A stretch of DNA of 64,000 nucleotides from Streptomyces sp. Root1304 (GTDB lineage: Bacteria; Actinomycetota; Actinomycetes; Streptomycetales; Streptomycetaceae): contig NZ_LMEP01000009.1 in assembly GCF_001426405.1 (NCBI RefSeq), positions 1-64,000 of the forward strand, written 5' to 3'. The notes beneath the pieces were generated by a model. That model had not been told where the DNA came from. It ran no database searches and saw nothing but the letters and a program-made list of their open reading frames with translations. Below are positions 44,696 through 53,293 of the stretch, in pieces. A program made the translations under genes and the position numbers. Numbering within the stretch: the stretch's first letter is position 1; every line of letters starts with the position of its first letter.

Positions 44696-44758
44696 CCGTC
44701 AGGAACTCACCCCGCCCCCACCGTCAGGAACTCTCCCGCCTCCGCCGTCAGGAACTCA
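44696..44758. repeat. Three 24-25-bp direct repeats at the end of the 774-aa gene
   Basis: CCGTCAGGAACTC recurs at 44696, 44721 and 44745 with similar flanks. The last copy contains the stop codon of the 774-aa gene (44756-44758). The copies look like tandem duplication of the gene end. Confidence 0.8.
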
Positions 44759-47080
44759 CCCCCGTCCCCGTCCCGTCCGCTCGCCGCTCAGCCAGTGGCC
44801 GCCCGTCGTCGTCCAGCCCGTCAGCCTGCGTGCGCGCCCCTCGTCGGCCGTCCCGTCCGCCGCGAAGGAGCCTCCTTCGGCGACCAGTCGCAGGCCCGCC
44901 AGGGCGGGGGCCAGCCGGGCCGCCACGTGCGCGGGGTGACGGGCCGCCTCCGTGTGCGTCCAGGCCAGTACCCCGGCCGCCTCCGCCTCGTCGCAGAGGG
45001 ACAGGTGGAACAGCATCTGCCGCCAGGCGTACGCCGCGTCCTTGACCGTGCCGAGGGGGCGCCGTTCGTGGTGGGCCCGCCCCGTCAGGCGGCACACCGT
45101 GGCGAAGCAGCGCCTTGCCAGTTCGGCCCAGCCGGCGGCGGGCGCGACCCCGACCCGGTGGACCAGGGTGGCGAGGTTGTGGGTGGTGAGGATCTGGGCC
45201 TGCTCGATCACCGTGCCGTTCTCCGCCACCCCGCCGAAGGGTGACGCGCCGGCCCGCTCCAGGCACAGCGCGGCGAAGTCCGGTGCGTCCCGGGGTGCCT
45301 TCCGCCGGGCGTCCCCACGTCCGGACCTTCCGTCCGGCAGGGCGCGGACGGCGGCGTAGTCGATGCCGTAGTACCGCTCGTACAGCGATCCGCCGCCGAG
45401 GAGTTCCCCGGCCACCACGGCGGCGGCCTGGAACTTCGGGCTGAAGGTGCCCATGAAGATGTCCGCCGCCAGCTCCTCGACCAGGGGGGCGTCCAGGTCG
45501 GTCCGGCGTGCGAGTACGGCGAGTTCGCGGACGAGCGGGTTCGGCAGGAGCGTGCCGGGGAAGCCCTCCACGGCGACCTCGGCGAGCCGGCGCAGTGTCG
45601 TGTGCGCGGAGTCGCGGACGTGCGCGTCCGAGGAGCGCTGTGCCGCCACCGCGCGGACCCAGGGCAGTTCCTCGGGCCCGACCTGCCGCTTCAGGTCGAG
45701 CAGCAGCACCGAGCGGCGGGTGCGGAACGCCCGGTAGTTCGCGGCCGCGAGCGCGCGCAGCGGTGCGTCCCGGTAGGCCCCCGCGGTCTCGGCGGCGACG
45801 AGCTGCGGAACCAGCTCGGCCAGCACCTCGGCCGAGGGCAGCACCCCGAGCTCCACCAGGGTGTGGAGCGGGGCGCTGCGCGCGCCCTCCACGACACGGC
45901 GGATCGCGGGCGGGACGGCCGTCCCGGCGGGCAGGCCCGACCGTCGCTGTTCGGCCTCGGTCACCGGGGCGACGAGCGCGGTCACGTCCGCCGCCCCGGT
46001 GTCCTGCGGAAGGCCGGACATCCGGTGGGCGACGAGGTGGGCGAGGTCCTGGTGGGACGGCAGGGCCGCCTGGGCCGCCTGCGCGCTCCGTACGGCCGTG
46101 TGACGCTCCGAGCCGGGCAGACCCCGCTTGCGGACCATCGACGTCACGGCGTGCCGCAGCAGCCCCAGCCGCCGTGCGTCGAGCGGGCGCCCGGCCGCGG
46201 TCTCCTCCAGTGCTCCGCGCAGGATCCCGGGGTTGCCCTTGGGGTCGCGGTGGCGACCGCACAGGGTGTGTTCCCGGGCCAGGGCCCGGTAGCGGTCGAG
46301 GAGGGCGACGCCGCGCGCGTGCCACCCGGTGCCGGGTTCGCGGTCGAGGACACGATGGTCGGGGCCGGCCGTCTCCAGCCAGTGTCCGAGCAGTTCGTTC
46401 TCGAAGGGCCGCCAGACGCGGAGCGCCTCGCGCTGGGTCTCGACGGCCGCGTTCGGGCCCCGGGCCGCGAGGGTCGCTCCGGCGTCTCCGACCGTGCGGC
46501 GGTGCACGGCGTCGGTGTCGGGTGCCGGGGCGGCGGAAGGCCGCGGAGTGAACCTCAGCGTGGCGGCGAACGGGCGGATCTCCCGGACCAGTTCGAGGGC
46601 GGCGTCGGGTTCGCCGGCCCGCACCAGCCAGGCCACCGTGAGCAGCGCCGCCTCCTCGGGCACGGTCACTTCGTACCGTGTGCTGTCGAGGAGCGCCCAC
46701 AGCTCCGCGAGGCCCCGCTCGGTGAGGCAGTGGGCGAACAGGGCCTCCCTCTCCTCCGGGATCCCGGCCTCACGCGCCGCATCGGCCTCGTACGGCAGCA
46801 GGGGGCCGTCGGCGCGCGGGGTGCCCGTGGCGAAGCCGCCGTGCAGCACTTCGAGGGTCACCCAGGCGGGCAGGCCGCTCACGGGTGTGCGCGAGCCGAC
46901 CCTGAGGGTGCCGTCGGCCATGCCGGAGAGCACACGGCGCCAGCCGTCGGCCCGTCCCTCGGCACGCGCCCGCGTGGCGGGGTCCGCGTGGGTGAGCGCG
47001 GTGACGAAGGCGCGGGCGAGCCGGCCCTCGGCGTAGGAGCCGGAGATGATCGGGGGCTGCTTGTCAGCGTGGATGTCCAT
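44756..47080 (-). CDS. Large uncharacterised helical-repeat protein (774 aa)
   Basis: The protein is soluble and largely helical: SGSYAEGRLARAFVTALTHA, then GLPAWVTLEVLHGGFATGTP, and Leu/Ala-rich helical pairs suggestive of HEAT-like repeats (LRALAAANYRAFRTRRSVLL, NPLVRELAVLARRTDLDAPL). No catalytic motif is recognised. The ATG at 47080 has no Shine-Dalgarno sequence; it is only four bases from the acceptor end of a tRNA-like structure. The 1636-aa gene follows in the same direction. From memory, related pairs exist in other actinobacteria without an assigned role. Confidence 0.8.
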   Translation of the reverse strand: MDIHADKQPPIISGSYAEGRLARAFVTALTHADPATRARAEGRADGWRRVLSGMADGTLRVGSRTPVSGLPAWVTLEVLHGGFATGTPRADGPLLPYEADAAREAGIPEEREALFAHCLTERGLAELWALLDSTRYEVTVPEEAALLTVAWLVRAGEPDAALELVREIRPFAATLRFTPRPSAAPAPDTDAVHRRTVGDAGATLAARGPNAAVETQREALRVWRPFENELLGHWLETAGPDHRVLDREPGTGWHARGVALLDRYRALAREHTLCGRHRDPKGNPGILRGALEETAAGRPLDARRLGLLRHAVTSMVRKRGLPGSERHTAVRSAQAAQAALPSHQDLAHLVAHRMSGLPQDTGAADVTALVAPVTEAEQRRSGLPAGTAVPPAIRRVVEGARSAPLHTLVELGVLPSAEVLAELVPQLVAAETAGAYRDAPLRALAAANYRAFRTRRSVLLLDLKRQVGPEELPWVRAVAAQRSSDAHVRDSAHTTLRRLAEVAVEGFPGTLLPNPLVRELAVLARRTDLDAPLVEELAADIFMGTFSPKFQAAAVVAGELLGGGSLYERYYGIDYAAVRALPDGRSGRGDARRKAPRDAPDFAALCLERAGASPFGGVAENGTVIEQAQILTTHNLATLVHRVGVAPAAGWAELARRCFATVCRLTGRAHHERRPLGTVKDAAYAWRQMLFHLSLCDEAEAAGVLAWTHTEAARHPAHVAARLAPALAGLRLVAEGGSFAADGTADEGRARRLTGWTTTGGHWLSGERTGRGRG

Positions 47081-47084
47081 AAGC

Positions 47085-47155
47085 CGACGTGGCGGGTTCC
47101 GCCCCCGCGCCCTCCGGGTCCCGAGCCCGGCGCTCTGCTGCTGAGCTACACGTCG
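47085..47155 (-). tRNA. tRNA-Pro(CGG)-like cloverleaf with aberrant loops
   Basis: Read on the minus strand, all four stems pair perfectly. The acceptor is CGACGTG with CACGTCG, the D-stem GCTC with GAGC, the anticodon stem CCGGG with CCCGG, and the T-stem GCGGG with CCCGC. U8-A9 is present. The 7-base anticodon loop CTCGGGA gives anticodon CGG (Pro) with U33 and G37. The T-loop is GGCGGAA instead of TTCRANN and the D-loop AGCAGCA lacks GG, so the normal D-T contact is lost. CCA is not encoded (G-CTT follows, then ATG of the next gene). It may be a tRNA-like regulatory leader, an atypical tRNA or a pseudogene. Confidence 0.6.
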
Positions 47156-47165
47156 TAGGACGCCG

Positions 47166-47195
47166 ACGGTAGCCAGATCCCGGACGGCCCGGCAA
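47166..47195 (-). promoter_or_regulatory. Promoter of the tRNA-like/large-protein unit
   Basis: On the minus strand TTGCCG (47195-47190) and TACCGT (47171-47166) are spaced 18 bp apart. The expected start point, about 6-8 bases downstream, falls at or a few bases before the first base of the tRNA-like acceptor stem. Confidence 0.5.
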
Positions 47196-47285
47196 CGGGG
47201 TTTCGCGGCGGCGGCTCGGGGTGGTGACCGGCGCCGTACGGGGCCTTGGCCCGCCCCCCCGTACGGAGGGGTGAGGCCTTCGGGT

Positions 47286-47299
47286 TGGGAGCGCTCTCA
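47286..47299. promoter_or_regulatory. CebR-type operator upstream of the lacI-like gene
   Basis: TGGGAGCGCTCTCA matches the actinobacterial cellobiose-repressor box, with one arm position asymmetrical. It lies 145 bp before the regulator start, which suggests autoregulation. It is also upstream of the divergent tRNA-like unit. Confidence 0.75.
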
Positions 47300-47443
47300 G
47301 GGGCATGCCCGCTGTGGATATCCTGATCCGTACAAGAACCCACACAGCTCACCGCACACGCACGCACGTACGCCGCACACCGCGACCCCCGCAGCGCGTA
47401 CGCCACACCGCAGCCCGCCCGACGCAGCCGAGGAGCGCCCGCC

Positions 47444-48469
47444 TTGTCCGAGCAGAGCACGGGGTCCCGCCCCACGCTGGAAGCCGTCGCCGACCGCGCC
47501 GGCGTGTCCCGCGCCACGGCCTCCCGGGTCGTCAACGGCGGCGCGGGGGTGCGGCCTCCGCTGGTCGAGAAGGTCCGCAGGGCCGTGGAGGAGCTCGGCT
47601 ACGTCCCCAACCACGCCGCGCGCTCGCTGGTCACCCGGCGGAACGGCGCGGTGGCCGTGATCATCGCCGAGCCCGAGTTCCGGATCTTCTCGGACCCGTT
47701 CTTCGAGCAGCAGGTACGCGGCATCAGCCGTGAACTCACCGCGCACGACTCCCAGTTGGTGCTGCTGTGGATGGAGGGCCCGGGCGACCACGACCGGATC
47801 GCCCGCTATCTCGGCGGCGGGCACGTGGACGGCGCGCTGGCCTTCTCCCTCCACAACGACGACGCGCTGCCGGCCGTGATCGACGGGACCCGCATCCCGG
47901 TGGTCCTCGGCGGCCGCCCGGCTCCCGGCACCGACCCCGCCGTCCCGTTCGTCGACTGCGACAACCGAGGGGGTGCCCGGGAGGCGGTGCGCCACCTGGT
48001 CGGTCTCGGGCGCCGGAACATCGCCCACATCTCCGGGCCCGACGACCAGACCTCGGCGATCGACCGGCTGCACGGCTATCACGACGTCCTCGTCGACGCC
48101 GATCCCGCCCTCCTGGGCCGGGGCGACTTCACGGAGGCGAGCGGCGCCCGCGCCATGGCGGAGCTGCTCGACCGGCGGCCGGACGTCGACGGCGTGTTCG
48201 TCGCCAACGACCTGATGGCCTCGGGGGCGCTGCTGACGCTGCGGGAGCGGGGGCTGCGGGTGCCGGAGGACGTGGCGGTCGTCGGTTTCGACGACATGGC
48301 GTCGGTGGTCCGCAGGACCGATCCGGCCCTCACCACGGTGCACCAGGACGTCGAGGGCATGGGCCGGCTGATGGTGAAACTGCTCATGCGGCTGCTCGAC
48401 GGGACGGGGCCGGAGGCCCCGGCCTCCGTGATCACGCCGACGTCGCTGGTCCGGCGCGCCTCGGCCTGA
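47444..48469 (+). CDS. LacI-family (CebR-like) sugar regulator
   Basis: The 341-aa protein has an N-terminal helix-turn-helix and hinge: PTLEAVADRAGVSRATASRV, then GYVPNHAARSLVTRR. A periplasmic-binding-like sensor domain follows (VVGFDDMASVVRRTDPALTT). The TTG at 47444 is preceded by GAGGAG. Matching TGAGAGCGCTCTCA boxes occur upstream of this gene and in the gap between the GH81 and ABC-transporter genes, so it probably represses the beta-glucan locus until a beta-glucan oligosaccharide binds. Confidence 0.9.
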   Translation: MSEQSTGSRPTLEAVADRAGVSRATASRVVNGGAGVRPPLVEKVRRAVEELGYVPNHAARSLVTRRNGAVAVIIAEPEFRIFSDPFFEQQVRGISRELTAHDSQLVLLWMEGPGDHDRIARYLGGGHVDGALAFSLHNDDALPAVIDGTRIPVVLGGRPAPGTDPAVPFVDCDNRGGAREAVRHLVGLGRRNIAHISGPDDQTSAIDRLHGYHDVLVDADPALLGRGDFTEASGARAMAELLDRRPDVDGVFVANDLMASGALLTLRERGLRVPEDVAVVGFDDMASVVRRTDPALTTVHQDVEGMGRLMVKLLMRLLDGTGPEAPASVITPTSLVRRASA

Positions 48470-48547
48470 CCTCGACACCGTCCCGCCTCGCCCAGGCCGC
48501 ACGGGCAGGCCGGCACGCCCCGGCAACACGGCCGCTACGGGCGAGCC

Positions 48548-48582
48548 GGCGGGCCCGGGTGATCGTTCCACCCGGGCCCGCC
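48548..48582. terminator. Bidirectional hairpin between lacI-like and GH81 genes
   Basis: GGCGGGCCCGGGTG and CACCCGGGCCCGCC form a perfect 14-bp stem with a 7-base loop between two convergent genes. Confidence 0.8.
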
Positions 48583-48622
48583 GACGCCGTGTCGCCCTGT
48601 CTCCGGATCGCCGGAGGTGCCG

Positions 48623-51394
48623 TCAGTCGTACGGGATGACGACCACGGACTTGTCCGTACCCGTCCGAAGCCGTGCGTCGCCGTTCCCGATCGCGCCCCA
48701 GACCTCCAGGCGTACGGTGCCGCCGCGCAGGTCACCGAGCGTTCCGGTGGCGGACTTCAGGCCTCGGTTCTGGCCGTACTCCTCCCAGCCGGTCACCGGG
48801 TCGGTCGCGAAGTACTGGTACGTCTCCGTCCGTTCGAAGGTTCCGTCGCCGGTGAGGTCGTAGCTGATCCTGGCCTGCTGGCCGAGGCCGACGGCCGTCC
48901 CGGCGTCGACGTGGAGGCGGAAGGCCGTCGCACCGCCGCTCCTCAGAGTGCCGTTGAGGCCCTTGACCTGGTAGACGAGCGGCCGGTTCGGGGTGCCGTC
49001 GTAGTTTCCGCCCTGCGCCGAGAGGACGGTGTCGCTGCCTTCCGTGGCGCCGGTGGCCGTGGTGAGCGTGCCGCCCGTGCGGAGCTGGAAGGTGTCGCCG
49101 GTGGACGGCTCCGGGTCGGGGCCGGGGCCGCCCGTGCCGCTGCCGGTCGCGGTGGAACGCGCTGGCACGGAAAGGGACTTACCGTCGGAGAAGGTGACGG
49201 TGCGGGCGGTGGCACCGTGGTTGTGGGCCACGTACGTCCGGGTGGTGCCCTTGGCGAAGACGGCGGAGGTGGGGATGGATCCGGTGACCGTCGTGTCGGG
49301 CGCGCCGAGCGTGTCGAGGGCGGTGAGCCAGTGGTAGGTGTGGGCCTTCGACTCCCCCGCCTCCGGGGTGTATCCGGCGTTGCCCGCGTCCCACTTGGCC
49401 TTGGCCGCGCCGGGGTCGGCGAAGGACTGGAACTCCCAGAGGATGTCCCGCCATTCGACGGCGGGGCCGCCGTTCTCCCGTTCCATCTCGGCGATGTTGC
49501 GCCGGACGGCGTCCTTGCGCGCGCCGAGGTGGAGCGAACCGCCCGTCACCGGGAGGACGTTGATGCCGTGGATCTCCTCGGGGTTGGCGGTCCACCACGT
49601 GCTGTAGGCGGCTCCGCTGCCCCACACCATGCCGACGGTGTCGTGCTGGAAGGCGCCGGGGAAGACCTGCTGGTCGGCGTCGAACCAGTACTGGGCGACG
49701 GCCTCGCCCTCGGTGGTGAGCAGGAAGGTGCCGAGGTCGCGAAGGGAGGTGTCGCCGGTGGCGGATCCCCACAGGACGAGTGCGGCGCTGAGGTTGGTCG
49801 ACTCGGAGGAGGACTCCTGGTTGTTGCCGGCGGCGAAGCCCTGGTGACCGCTGGCCCAGCTGTGTCCGGCATAGACGTCGAAGCCGCGCAGGAAGGGGAA
49901 GGAGGTGTCGGTGCGGCTGGGATTGGCGGTGTCGCGGACCAGGGTCTTCACCATGGCGCCCCAGGCCGGATCGGCGGCCCAGGCCGGATCGTACTGGGCG
50001 ACGATCGCGGCGGCGTACACGTAGTAGCCGTAGTGGAAGTGGTGGTCGTTGAGTTCGGTGTCGCTGCCGTAGGAGGCCGGGTAACCGGTGAGGGTCTTCC
50101 AGGTGCGGTCGTACGAGAACTCGTTCGCCCCGCCGGCGGTGAACCAGTCCTGGAGGCGGCCCTTGATCTGGCCGAGGAGCCTGTCGCGGAGCGCGGTCTC
50201 GCCGATCTGGTCGGCGAGCGGCACCAGTTGGGCCAGTTTGCCGAGGGCCTTGCCCGTCCAGTAGGTGTCGACGGCCCCGGAGAAGGGGTCGGCGGAGTTC
50301 GCGACCTCGTTCAGGTAGCCGCGCAGTCGCGACGGGTCGGCGCCGGTTCCGCCCGGCAGCGCGGGCAGGGTCGCGGCGGCCCGCTGGGTGGTGGTGAAGG
50401 AGGCCGACTCCCGGACCTTCATGGTGCCGCGCGGCGACACATAGGTGTAAGGGGTGAGGGGGTCGGTGGTGTTCAGCCACTGGTGGCGGTAGAGCGCCTG
50501 GAGGGTGCCGCGTTCGGTGCCTTCCTTCGCCTCGGTGGTGAGGGCGTAGGTGGCGCGGACGGTGCCCGCGTCGTAGCTCCAGTTCACGGCGGAGCCGGTG
50601 ACGAAGCTGTACGCGTACTTCCGGTAGGTCGCGAGGGCGTCGGTGGAGGGCAGGACGGCGACGGAGAAGTAGTCCTTCCCGCCGAGTCCGGTGGTGATGG
50701 TGGTGCCGGAGACGTTCCAGTCGGTGCCGCTGGGCGCGAAGAGGGCGTAGTGGTGCCCGGCGACGGTGACGCCGAGGACGTTGCCCTGGTCGGAGAAGAC
50801 CGCGGGCGTCTCGGCGGTGGTGATCCGGGCGTCGCCGCCGGTGCCCTTGGCGTACACGAAGGGCATGCCGTGGCCGATGGTGGTACGCAGGGTGCGGGCG
50901 CCGTCGGACCAGTAGGGGGTGACGGTCCAGTCGGACCAGGCATCGGCCTTGGTGTCGGGCGAGTTGAGACCGGTGAGACCGAGGGTGAGGTCGCGCTTGT
51001 GGGGGAACTCGTACTGGCGTCCGTCGCCGACGATCGCGGGGCTGGTCGGGTAGCCGATCTCCAGGCCGCCCGCGACGGCCTGATACGTGAGCGGATGGCC
51101 GTACATGGGGGTGGAGTACGGGTTGTCGCCGTAGCGCTGGAAGGCGAGTGAGGACCACCAGTCGTTGGTGGGGACCGGCTTGCCCTGGGCGGCGGGGGTG
51201 ACCTTGGGGGTGACGGGCGTGCCGGTGTTGGTGGTGGGGCCGGAGGTTCCGGCGGGGCGGGTGTCGGAGTAGCTTCCGGCTCCCGTGGGGACGGTGGCGG
51301 CGGCGGCCGGGGCGGCGGCGGGGCCGAGTCCCAGGGCGGCGAGGGCGGAGACCAGGACCAGCGCGGCGGCCGGCCTGGTGCGGGGGGCTGGCAT
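48623..51394 (-). CDS. Secreted GH81 endo-1,3-beta-glucanase with C-terminal glucan-binding module
   Basis: The 923-aa protein has a signal peptide of about 35 residues (AAALVLVSALAALGLGPAAA). The GH81 catalytic region follows (about 60-720), with GSDTELNDHHFHYGYYVYAA and the catalytic-Glu segment NNQESSSEST (about 524). A Gly/Pro linker (about 765) leads to a C-terminal module of about 150 aa like CBM56. It should cut beta-1,3-glucan (laminarin, callose, fungal wall) outside the cell. I chose the ATG at 51394, behind GAGG. The frame stays open far upstream as a shadow. Two CebR-type boxes lie upstream. Confidence 0.93.
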   Translation of the reverse strand: MPAPRTRPAAALVLVSALAALGLGPAAAPAAAATVPTGAGSYSDTRPAGTSGPTTNTGTPVTPKVTPAAQGKPVPTNDWWSSLAFQRYGDNPYSTPMYGHPLTYQAVAGGLEIGYPTSPAIVGDGRQYEFPHKRDLTLGLTGLNSPDTKADAWSDWTVTPYWSDGARTLRTTIGHGMPFVYAKGTGGDARITTAETPAVFSDQGNVLGVTVAGHHYALFAPSGTDWNVSGTTITTGLGGKDYFSVAVLPSTDALATYRKYAYSFVTGSAVNWSYDAGTVRATYALTTEAKEGTERGTLQALYRHQWLNTTDPLTPYTYVSPRGTMKVRESASFTTTQRAAATLPALPGGTGADPSRLRGYLNEVANSADPFSGAVDTYWTGKALGKLAQLVPLADQIGETALRDRLLGQIKGRLQDWFTAGGANEFSYDRTWKTLTGYPASYGSDTELNDHHFHYGYYVYAAAIVAQYDPAWAADPAWGAMVKTLVRDTANPSRTDTSFPFLRGFDVYAGHSWASGHQGFAAGNNQESSSESTNLSAALVLWGSATGDTSLRDLGTFLLTTEGEAVAQYWFDADQQVFPGAFQHDTVGMVWGSGAAYSTWWTANPEEIHGINVLPVTGGSLHLGARKDAVRRNIAEMERENGGPAVEWRDILWEFQSFADPGAAKAKWDAGNAGYTPEAGESKAHTYHWLTALDTLGAPDTTVTGSIPTSAVFAKGTTRTYVAHNHGATARTVTFSDGKSLSVPARSTATGSGTGGPGPDPEPSTGDTFQLRTGGTLTTATGATEGSDTVLSAQGGNYDGTPNRPLVYQVKGLNGTLRSGGATAFRLHVDAGTAVGLGQQARISYDLTGDGTFERTETYQYFATDPVTGWEEYGQNRGLKSATGTLGDLRGGTVRLEVWGAIGNGDARLRTGTDKSVVVIPYD

Positions 51395-51460
51395 GAAGGA
51401 GCACCTCATGTCGTCGCGGGGGGATGCGCTCGGGCGGGGCGGGGCGGCTTCGGGTTCGGG

Positions 51461-51496
51461 TTCGGGGGAGGTCGTGGGTTCGGGGGAGGTCGTGGG
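51461..51496. repeat. 18-bp perfect tandem repeat (two copies)
   Basis: TTCGGGGGAGGTCGTGGG occurs twice in direct succession in the divergent promoter region, between the GH81 start and its operator. Confidence 0.8.
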
Positions 51497-51528
51497 GGCA
51501 GTCGTGAGAGCAGATCCGAGAGCAGGTC

Positions 51529-51542
51529 TGAGAGCGCTCTCA
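51529..51542. promoter_or_regulatory. CebR-type operator (GH81 side)
   Basis: TGAGAGCGCTCTCA is a perfect 14-bp palindrome, 135 bp upstream of the GH81 start in the 339-bp divergent region. Confidence 0.88.
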
Positions 51543-51680
51543 GGTCGCCGGAAACGTAGAACCCGCGAATCGAGCGTGTCAATAGATTGAACACAGGCGG
51601 GAGTTGGCGATCCCTCCCGTCCGTTACGCCTTCGAGTCTTGACGGACACCCCTCTCCACGGGCACGCTCCCCCCGCAAGC

Positions 51681-51696
51681 TTGAGAGCGCTCTCAA
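51681..51696. promoter_or_regulatory. CebR-type operator (ABC transporter side)
   Basis: TTGAGAGCGCTCTCAA is a perfect 16-bp palindrome, 37 bp upstream of the sugar-binding-protein start. It contains the same 14-bp core as the GH81-side site. Confidence 0.9.
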
Positions 51697-51733
51697 ACGC
51701 GCTCGCTCGTTCCGGAGCCCAAGGAGCCCTCCC

Positions 51734-53098
51734 ATGCCCGACGCCCGAGCCGCCGACACCGACCGAGCTGCCGCAGCCGTCCGAACCTCCGTCACCAGCC
51801 GCCCCGCCCGCGCGGGAAGAGCCGCCGTCCGGCTGGGGGCGCTCGTGCTGACCGGCGCGCTGCTCGCCGCCTGCGGAGCCTCCACCGACGGCTCGGCCTC
51901 CGACGGAGCCGGGGGTGACATCACCCTCACCGTCGACCTCTTCGGATCCTTCGGATACAAGGAGGCCGGGCTCTACGCCGAGTACGAGAAGCTGCACCCG
52001 GGCGTCACGATCAAGCAGACGGACACCGAGGACGAGAACGACTACTGGAAGTCCCTCCAGACCCGGCTCGCCGGGGGCGGCGGCCTCGCCGACGTCCAGG
52101 GCATCGAGGTCGGCCGGATCGCCTCCGTCGCCCAGCAGCAGTCCGACAAGTTCGAGGACCTGCGGAAGTACGGCGCGGAAGCCCTCAAGGACGAGTTCGC
52201 CCCGGCCAAGTGGGCGGCCGCCACCGGCCGCGGCGGCGAGATCCTCGGGCTCGGCACGGACGTCGGCCCCGAGGCCATGTGCTACCGCACCGACCTGTTC
52301 CGGCAGGCCGGCCTCCCCACCGACCGGGCCGTCCTCGCCCAGAAGTGGTCCACCTGGGACGGCTACCTGGCGCTCGGGAAGCAGTACAAGGCGAAGGCCC
52401 CCGGCAGAAGCGCGTGGCTCGACAGCGTCGGCAGCCTCTACTCGATCATGATCGGGCAGGAGAAGGAGCGGTACTACGACGCCTCCGGAAAGCTGATCTG
52501 GGACACCAACCCCGCCCTGCGCGCCGCCTGGGACCACTCCGTGCGGGCGGCGCAGGACGGCCTCAGCGCCAAGCTCGACCAGTGGTCCCCGCAGTGGAAC
52601 CAGGCCTTCGCGGCCGGCTCCTTCGCCACCCTTCCCTGCCCCGCCTGGATGCTCGGCTACATCAAGGGCCAGGCGGGCGAGAACGGCAAGGGCAAGTGGG
52701 ACGTCGCCGCGCTGCCCGGAGGCCCCGGCAACTGGGGCGGCTCCTACCTCACCGTGCCGAAGGCGGCGAAGCACAAGAAGGAGGCGTACGAGCTGGTCAA
52801 GTGGCTCACGGCGCCGGCGCAGCAGCAGCGGCTGTTCGAGAAGCAGGGCAACTTCCCCTCGGCCACGGGGGCGATCGAGAAGGTCGCCGGTGCGAAGGAC
52901 CCGTTCTTCTCCGGCGCGCCGATCGGCCGGATCTTCGGTGACGCGGCGAAGGCGGCCCCGGTCCAGGTGCTCGGCGTGCACGACCAGAACATCGCGCAGC
53001 AGATCACGAACGCGCTGAGCGAGGTCGAGCGCAAGGGCACCTCGCCCGAGAAGGCCTGGGACAACGCGCGCAAGGGCGTCGAGAACACCATCGGCTGA
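51734..53098 (+). CDS. ABC sugar-binding lipoprotein (CebE-like)
   Basis: The 454-aa protein has a lipobox LLAAC (Cys47) after an Ala/Arg-rich N-terminus. The cluster B sugar-binding fold follows: SFGYKEAGLYAEYEKLHPGV, then WSPQWNQAFAAGSFATLPCP and GNWGGSYLTVPKAAKHKKEA. It should deliver beta-glucan oligosaccharides to the permeases downstream. The ATG follows AAGGAG, and a perfect CebR-type box lies in its promoter. The ATPase is not encoded here; such systems usually use the shared MsiK. Confidence 0.9.
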   Translation: MPDARAADTDRAAAAVRTSVTSRPARAGRAAVRLGALVLTGALLAACGASTDGSASDGAGGDITLTVDLFGSFGYKEAGLYAEYEKLHPGVTIKQTDTEDENDYWKSLQTRLAGGGGLADVQGIEVGRIASVAQQQSDKFEDLRKYGAEALKDEFAPAKWAAATGRGGEILGLGTDVGPEAMCYRTDLFRQAGLPTDRAVLAQKWSTWDGYLALGKQYKAKAPGRSAWLDSVGSLYSIMIGQEKERYYDASGKLIWDTNPALRAAWDHSVRAAQDGLSAKLDQWSPQWNQAFAAGSFATLPCPAWMLGYIKGQAGENGKGKWDVAALPGGPGNWGGSYLTVPKAAKHKKEAYELVKWLTAPAQQQRLFEKQGNFPSATGAIEKVAGAKDPFFSGAPIGRIFGDAAKAAPVQVLGVHDQNIAQQITNALSEVERKGTSPEKAWDNARKGVENTIG

Positions 53099-53293
53099 CC
53101 CGGCGAGGCGGCCCGTCCGCGCGGCCCCGGCCCCATCCGGCCGGGCCGCGCGGCCCGCAGCGTCGAGCTCGGCCGCGCCTCCGGCCGCACCCACCACCGG
53201 CCCCACCCGACCTGTCCGCGCGACCCACCCCACCCCGCACCCCGGCTCCCCTCCCCGCCCCCGCCCTCCCCGACTCCCCCGAAGGGCCGCCCC

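Noticed and set aside
47085..47155. A normal housekeeping tRNA-Pro on this site
   Set aside because: Stems and anticodon fit, but the T-loop and D-loop lack the invariant residues and CCA is absent; I report it as tRNA-like instead.
48617..51151. Plus-strand frame opposite the GH81 gene
   Set aside because: Val/Gly/Arg-rich shadow; the GH81 reading on the minus strand is unambiguous.
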